Positions 59,927 to 64,000 of a DNA stretch of 64,000 nucleotides are shown piece by piece. The notes beneath the pieces were generated by a model that was not told the origin of the DNA, made no database searches, and saw only the letters and a list, made by a program, of their open reading frames with translations. Origin of the DNA: Sphaerochaeta pleomorpha str. Grapes. GTDB lineage: Bacteria; Spirochaetota; Spirochaetia; Sphaerochaetales; Sphaerochaetaceae. The DNA lies in contig NC_016633.1 in the NCBI RefSeq assembly GCF_000236685.1, positions 1,612,001 to 1,676,000 of the forward strand. Reading direction: 5' to 3'. Position 1 is the first letter of the stretch, and each line of letters starts with the position of its first letter. A program made the translations under genes and the position numbers.

Positions 59927-60743
59927 AAACAAAGGTTCAAACATCCTCTGGTATGGGTTGCTGGTCCTGATGGCTTGCGGTACGTTGTTTCCGGTCATTT
60001 GGGTTGCCTCCTCTTCATTCAAACCACAAAATGAACTATTTACTGTGCCTTTGACACTGATACCCGAGACCTGGACACTGGAAAACTATAGCGAGGCTTT
60101 CAGGCAGGGGAACTTTTTGGTCTATTTTACCAATACCGTCTTTGTCTCAGTGGTCTCCACCATTATCACGGTTTTAATCAATGTGATGGCAGGCTATGCC
60201 CTGGCGAAATATATATTCCCAGGCCGCAGCCTCATTTTCACCGTTATGATTTCAACGCTCATGATTCCGCTTCAAGTCATCATGATCCCAATTTTTCTCC
60301 AGCTCAAACGGCTAGGGATGCTCAACAGCCTGTGGGGCATTATAATTCCCCCGGCAGCGACCCCTACAGGGGTGTTCCTTGCCCGCCAGTACCTGGTGAC
60401 ACTCCCTGATTCCCTCATTGAGGCAGCCCGTATAGACGGAGCGAAGGAATGGTATATTTTTCAGAAAATCATCCTTCCTATGAGCAAACCGGTTATTGCC
60501 ACCATTGCCATTTTCTCCTTCATGTGGAGATGGAATGACTATCTCTGGCCGTTGGTGGTCATAACCGATAACCGCAAACAGACTATCCAGCAGGCCTTGG
60601 CAAATTTTGTCGGTCAGCTCCAGATTAATTGGTCGAGCCTTCTGGCCATGACTACCATTGCTATCATTCCGGTCATCATTGTGTTCCTGGCCTTCCAGAG
60701 GTTCTTCTTCTCAGGTATTACGGCGGGATCGGTAAAAGGTTAA
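59919..60743 (+). CDS. Sugar ABC transporter permease, MalG type
   Basis: 274 residues, six membrane segments; EAA loop IEAARIDGAKEWYIFQKIILPMSKP near residue 167; C-terminus FFSGITAGSVKG. SD AAAGGAG within the preceding gene. Three nt before the GH31 gene. Confidence 0.93.
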   Translation: MNRNKGSNILWYGLLVLMACGTLFPVIWVASSSFKPQNELFTVPLTLIPETWTLENYSEAFRQGNFLVYFTNTVFVSVVSTIITVLINVMAGYALAKYIFPGRSLIFTVMISTLMIPLQVIMIPIFLQLKRLGMLNSLWGIIIPPAATPTGVFLARQYLVTLPDSLIEAARIDGAKEWYIFQKIILPMSKPVIATIAIFSFMWRWNDYLWPLVVITDNRKQTIQQALANFVGQLQINWSSLLAMTTIAIIPVIIVFLAFQRFFFSGITAGSVKG

Positions 60744-60746
60744 CCT

Positions 60747-63110
60747 ATGAAACATATCATTTACTCACTTACTTCTTGCACCCTGGATAAAGATCATACC
60801 GTATTGGCGACTGGCTCAGGCGGTATGCTCAGCATTCGGTTCTATTCCAGCGAAATCGTGAAGGTTTCCTATCTGTTTGAAGGCATTTCTATCGACCCTA
60901 CGCTTGCCTGCTCAAGTGCTTACATGACAGAACCCTCACAAAGCCTAGTGTTTCACGAAAATCTCTTTTTGGAAGAAGAACCTACACTCTTTCGTATAAC
61001 CTGTGAAGAGACTACGGTAGAAATTGAGAAATCACACGCTTTGGTCAGTATTTACCATAAAGGGGTGCTCCAACATGGGGGAAGACTTGGCAATGCCGAT
61101 ACGGTCGTACCCTCCTACCAGGTGCGGTGTTTTACCAAGGGAGGGGAAACGGGTTCGTTTTCCCGGTTCAATTTTCCCCTTTCCGGGGACGATGAGTTCT
61201 ATGGCCTCGGAGACAAAAGCGGGTTTCCCAACCGTCGGGGCCGTCGATTTGCAATGTTCAACCGTGACTCTTTGGGCTATGATGCCTCCAATTCCGACCC
61301 CCTGTACAAGTCGATACCTTTTTTCCTGAAGGTAAATACCAAAGAGCAGGTTCTCTGCGGGTTGCTGTTCGACCAGACTCTGGTGAGAAATATTGACCTA
61401 GGTATGGAAAGTCCCTATTACTTCTCTGTAGAAAGCGATGGCGGTCCGTATTCCTTTGTTACTTTCCTCGGCCAGGGCTACCAGAGGGTTTTGTTCAATT
61501 ACTACTGCATGACAGGATTTCCTTCCCTGCCTCCCCTGTTCAGTTTTGGGTTTTTCGGTTCCTCGATGAACTATGCAGAACCTGATGATGCCCAGCAGAG
61601 AATCCTGGACTATTTTGCCACGATCGAGAAACATCATATTCCCTGCGAAGGGATGTATGTGTCTTCAGGCTATTTGAAATCACCGCAAGGGAAGCGCTAT
61701 GCCTTTTTATGGAACCGTAAGAAGTTTCCCGACTACCGCCAGTTTCTTACTTCTCTCTCAAAGAGGGGTTACAACCTGTGCATGAATATTAAACCGGGCA
61801 TTCTCACTACCCACCCCTGGTATGGCCAATTGGAAGAAAAGGGCTATTTCATCCAAGACAGTAACGGACAAGCGTATCGCGAGTTTTTCTGGGGTGGAGA
61901 GGCTTCGTTCATAGACTTCAACAACCCTGAAGCAAAAGAATGGTGGAAGTCGCAGTTGAAAGAACAATATCTCGACCATGGTTGTACGGGCATCTGGAAT
62001 GACAACAACGAGCTCGAACTTGAGGATATGGAGCTCGATGCCTATAAGAGCAAGGCTGTCTATGCGGTGAGGATGGCTGAGGCTTCCTTTGAGGTATTCA
62101 AGGAAAAACATCCCGATAAAAGGCCTTGGGTCTATTCGCGAAGCGGTAGTTGCGGAATCCAACGATTTGCCCGTACGTGGTCGGGAGACAATGTAAGCGA
62201 CTGGAAAACACTGAAGTACAACCAGTATATGGGAATCGGGTTCGGTCTTTCAGGCCTTCCCTATTTCGGCCATGACCTGGGAGGGTTTTTCGGCTCTTTC
62301 CCTGAGGAAGAGTTGCTGGTGCGTTCCTGCCAGTCTGCAGTGTTCCAGGGGCGGTTTGTCATCCATTCTTGGAGGGAGGATGGCAATCCGACTGAACCTT
62401 GGTCTTATGCTACCGCCCTGGACCCGATCCGTTCCCTTATCGAGGAGCATTACCGGTTCATGCCCTACATCTACAGCTGCGCCTTTGAGGCAGCCTTGGA
62501 GGGTAAGCCTTTGGAACGGTCGTTGCACTTGGAGTTCCCCCAGGATGAGGCTATCAAGGGGAATGAGGTCAACTCGATGTTTGGGCCTTCTATCCTGAAA
62601 GTTTTGGTTACAGACAAAGGCAAAGAAACTGCAACAATATACCTACCGAAGGGAGTTGCCTGGTTCAATGCCGAAAGCGGGAAACGAACTGAAGGCGGTG
62701 TGGAGCTTACGATTCCGTATCCTTGTGATGGCAAGGTCAGATGGTTTGCACAAGAAGGATCTGCCATTGCTACGTCTCCTTTTCTCAAGCATCTGGACAA
62801 GGGTCTGTTCGACGTTGTAGAGTTCCTTATTTTCCCGATGACTAAAAAGGGAATAACAAGGACAACTACATACAGGGAAGATGATGGGCAGACAAGTCTG
62901 GATCTAGGGGCCTTCAATGAATGGGATTGTACGGTAGGGGATTCTTCCTTGGTTATGACCAAAAAGAAATCGGGGATAAGCGGTACGGGAAGGATTTTTC
63001 GATTTGTTGTGCCGGAAGGCTACACCATTGAAAACAAAAACTTTGCCCCAGAGAGAGTTATGACTTCGGAATCAGTAACGATTCATTTTTTCAGAACAAT
63101 CGAGAGGTGA
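60747..63110 (+). CDS. GH31-family glycosidase (alpha-glucosidase or alpha-xylosidase)
   Basis: 787 residues, no signal peptide, so cytoplasmic. N-terminal beta-sandwich (to about 255), catalytic barrel, C-terminal beta domains. Nucleophile Asp419 in GIWNDNNELE, the GH31 W-x-D-x-N-E motif; general acid Asp481 in TWSGDN; GLSGLPYFGHDLGGF and FVIHSWREDGNPTEPWSY continue the active site. In the operon with a sugar importer and LacI regulator, and next to a CE15-like esterase, alpha-xylosidase on xyloglucan- or xylan-derived oligosaccharides is possible; alpha-glucosidase is the plain alternative. Motifs alone do not settle specificity. Confidence 0.9.
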   Translation: MKHIIYSLTSCTLDKDHTVLATGSGGMLSIRFYSSEIVKVSYLFEGISIDPTLACSSAYMTEPSQSLVFHENLFLEEEPTLFRITCEETTVEIEKSHALVSIYHKGVLQHGGRLGNADTVVPSYQVRCFTKGGETGSFSRFNFPLSGDDEFYGLGDKSGFPNRRGRRFAMFNRDSLGYDASNSDPLYKSIPFFLKVNTKEQVLCGLLFDQTLVRNIDLGMESPYYFSVESDGGPYSFVTFLGQGYQRVLFNYYCMTGFPSLPPLFSFGFFGSSMNYAEPDDAQQRILDYFATIEKHHIPCEGMYVSSGYLKSPQGKRYAFLWNRKKFPDYRQFLTSLSKRGYNLCMNIKPGILTTHPWYGQLEEKGYFIQDSNGQAYREFFWGGEASFIDFNNPEAKEWWKSQLKEQYLDHGCTGIWNDNNELELEDMELDAYKSKAVYAVRMAEASFEVFKEKHPDKRPWVYSRSGSCGIQRFARTWSGDNVSDWKTLKYNQYMGIGFGLSGLPYFGHDLGGFFGSFPEEELLVRSCQSAVFQGRFVIHSWREDGNPTEPWSYATALDPIRSLIEEHYRFMPYIYSCAFEAALEGKPLERSLHLEFPQDEAIKGNEVNSMFGPSILKVLVTDKGKETATIYLPKGVAWFNAESGKRTEGGVELTIPYPCDGKVRWFAQEGSAIATSPFLKHLDKGLFDVVEFLIFPMTKKGITRTTTYREDDGQTSLDLGAFNEWDCTVGDSSLVMTKKKSGISGTGRIFRFVVPEGYTIENKNFAPERVMTSESVTIHFFRTIER

Positions 63111-63161
63111 CAAAGCCCTGTATAGGCTTTACACTAAATTTACCAAATCAAGGAGGGGGAG

Positions 63162-64000
63162 ATGAGTTCACCTGTCACCATCATGGATGTCGCGAAACGG
63201 GCAAAGGTCTCCCCTGCTACGGTTACCCATACACTCAATGGGAAGCGTCCTGTCGGAGAAGAGACCAAAGCAAAAGTGCTCAAGGCAATTGATTCCTTGG
63301 GATATGTGCCTTCCTGGAACGCCTCAAGGATGAAACAAGGGAAATCGGGAATAATCGGCTGCCTTGCAGCCGATATCACCGAAACATTCGTCAACCAGAT
63401 TGTCCGTGGCATTGAGCATGGACTGAGCGGTGGTGAATATTCCCTGTTCTTTGTCTCGGGCATTGAGTTTGGACATGACTTGAAGCGAGCATATGAGTTC
63501 CTCAAGAGCCACAAGGTCGATGGGATCCTGTTCTGTCATCACATTCCCCTCTGGCAGGATTTTTCCATCGATACGAAGAATGCTGACATTCCGATAGTAT
63601 CGGTAAACATGGACACCCCGAATATGATTTCAGTGATTCCCGATAACTGCAACGGTGGTTATCAGGCTGCAGATCATCTATTTGGCTGCGGTATGCGCCA
63701 CCCTGCCATGATTTGCGGACCTGAGGACAGGCTATCGGTCAAAGACCGTTTGTCTGGGTTCAAGAACCGGGTACGGGAACAGGGGTTGCCGTTCGATGAG
63801 ACTGCCTTATATTTCGGTCCCTATGACTACGACCATGGTTTTACGGCAGCAAAGGACCTGATGGACTCGCATCCCCTCACCGATGGCATTTTCTGCGCAA
63901 ATGATTACATTGCCGCAGGGGTTATTGCCAGGTTACAACAAATGAATATTGAAGTTCCCAGGCAAGTGCGGGTTTTGGGGTTTGACAACCGTGACTTCTC
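63162..64000 (+). CDS. LacI-family regulator, 3' truncated by the window edge
   Basis: The frame opens at the ATG 63162 (AGGAGG just upstream) and runs without stop to the end of the window, 279 codons. HTH reads VTIMDVAKRAKVSPATVTHTLNGKRPV, hinge LGYVPSWNASRMKQGKSG, then the effector domain (IIGCLAADITETFVNQIVRGIEHGL, VDGILFCHHIP, DNCNGGYQAADHLF, DGIFCANDYIAAGV, VRVLGFDN). Last visible gene of the GH31 operon, 51 nt after it, and the probable repressor acting at the operator at 57628-57641. Confidence 0.92.
   Translation, partial: MSSPVTIMDVAKRAKVSPATVTHTLNGKRPVGEETKAKVLKAIDSLGYVPSWNASRMKQGKSGIIGCLAADITETFVNQIVRGIEHGLSGGEYSLFFVSGIEFGHDLKRAYEFLKSHKVDGILFCHHIPLWQDFSIDTKNADIPIVSVNMDTPNMISVIPDNCNGGYQAADHLFGCGMRHPAMICGPEDRLSVKDRLSGFKNRVREQGLPFDETALYFGPYDYDHGFTAAKDLMDSHPLTDGIFCANDYIAAGVIARLQQMNIEVPRQVRVLGFDNRDF

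Noticed and set aside
1-64000. CRISPR arrays, tRNA/rRNA genes, insertion sequences, prophage
   Set aside because: No regularly spaced repeats, cloverleaf sequences, transposase-like frames or phage structural genes were recognised on reading the window. A dedicated scan was not possible.

Overview
The window looks like a stretch of chromosome from a spirochaete of the Sphaerochaeta/Treponema type. This rests on FabV-type enoyl reductase closing a fab cluster, an unusually high density of sugar ABC transporters, and solute-binding proteins whose signal peptides end in F-A-x-G-x-x-E-S/T without a lipobox cysteine. Base composition is moderate (mid-40s % GC by eye), with one very AT-rich spacer near 45.1-45.3 kb. 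I saw no rRNA, tRNA, CRISPR array, insertion sequence or phage gene. The genus is an inference.

Layout. 1-4.4 kb: end of a type II fatty-acid operon (fabD partial, fabG, fabF, fabZ, fabV) closed by a strong terminator. 4.4-5.2 kb: a decayed block with the C-terminal remnant of an AbiEii-type toxin. 5.2-6.6 kb: a membrane GAF-GGDEF diguanylate cyclase. 6.8-14.7 kb (minus strand): a probable operon tctC-tctB-tctA-sulfatase-GntR/LacI regulator-radical SAM sulfatase-maturating enzyme-two CHR (chromate/sulfate family) proteins, preceded by three evenly spaced palindromes. 15.2-20.9 kb: a second sulfatase with its own ABC importer and a LacI regulator. 21.1-29.6 kb: AraC/PocR regulator, hexosamine-kinase-like enzyme, ABC importer, DUF5107-TPR protein and AGE epimerase. 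29.7-37.2 kb: GntR regulator, NanA/DapA-family lyase and a dipeptide-type ABC importer whose binding protein is circularly permuted. 37.5-46.1 kb: AAC(3)-family protein and a rhamnose-type operon (kinase, ABC importer, class II aldolase) with a divergent DeoR regulator. 46.1-51.7 kb: ABC importer, FAD oxidoreductase and LacI regulator. 51.8-56.3 kb: PAS-GGDEF cyclase, a DUF3089 lipoprotein, a lipoprotein acetolactate decarboxylase and small proteins of unknown function. 56.4-64 kb: CE15-like esterase and, divergently, an ABC importer, GH31 glycosidase and LacI regulator (cut by the window end).

How it works together. Most of the window is a series of independent carbohydrate modules built alike: binding protein first, often an intercistronic hairpin, permeases, catabolic enzyme(s), and frequently the local regulator last. 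Several promoters can be read with an operator on or just after the -10. The sulfatases carry no signal peptide, so desulfation should happen in the cytoplasm after import; the single maturase probably serves both. NanA-type lyase, AGE epimerase and hexosamine kinase could form a sialic acid/amino-sugar route.

The most unusual items are the circularly permuted family 5 binding protein (35.5-37.2 kb) and the TTT transporter-sulfatase-maturase-CHR operon (6.8-14.7 kb), in which the CHR pair may remove the sulfate released inside the cell.
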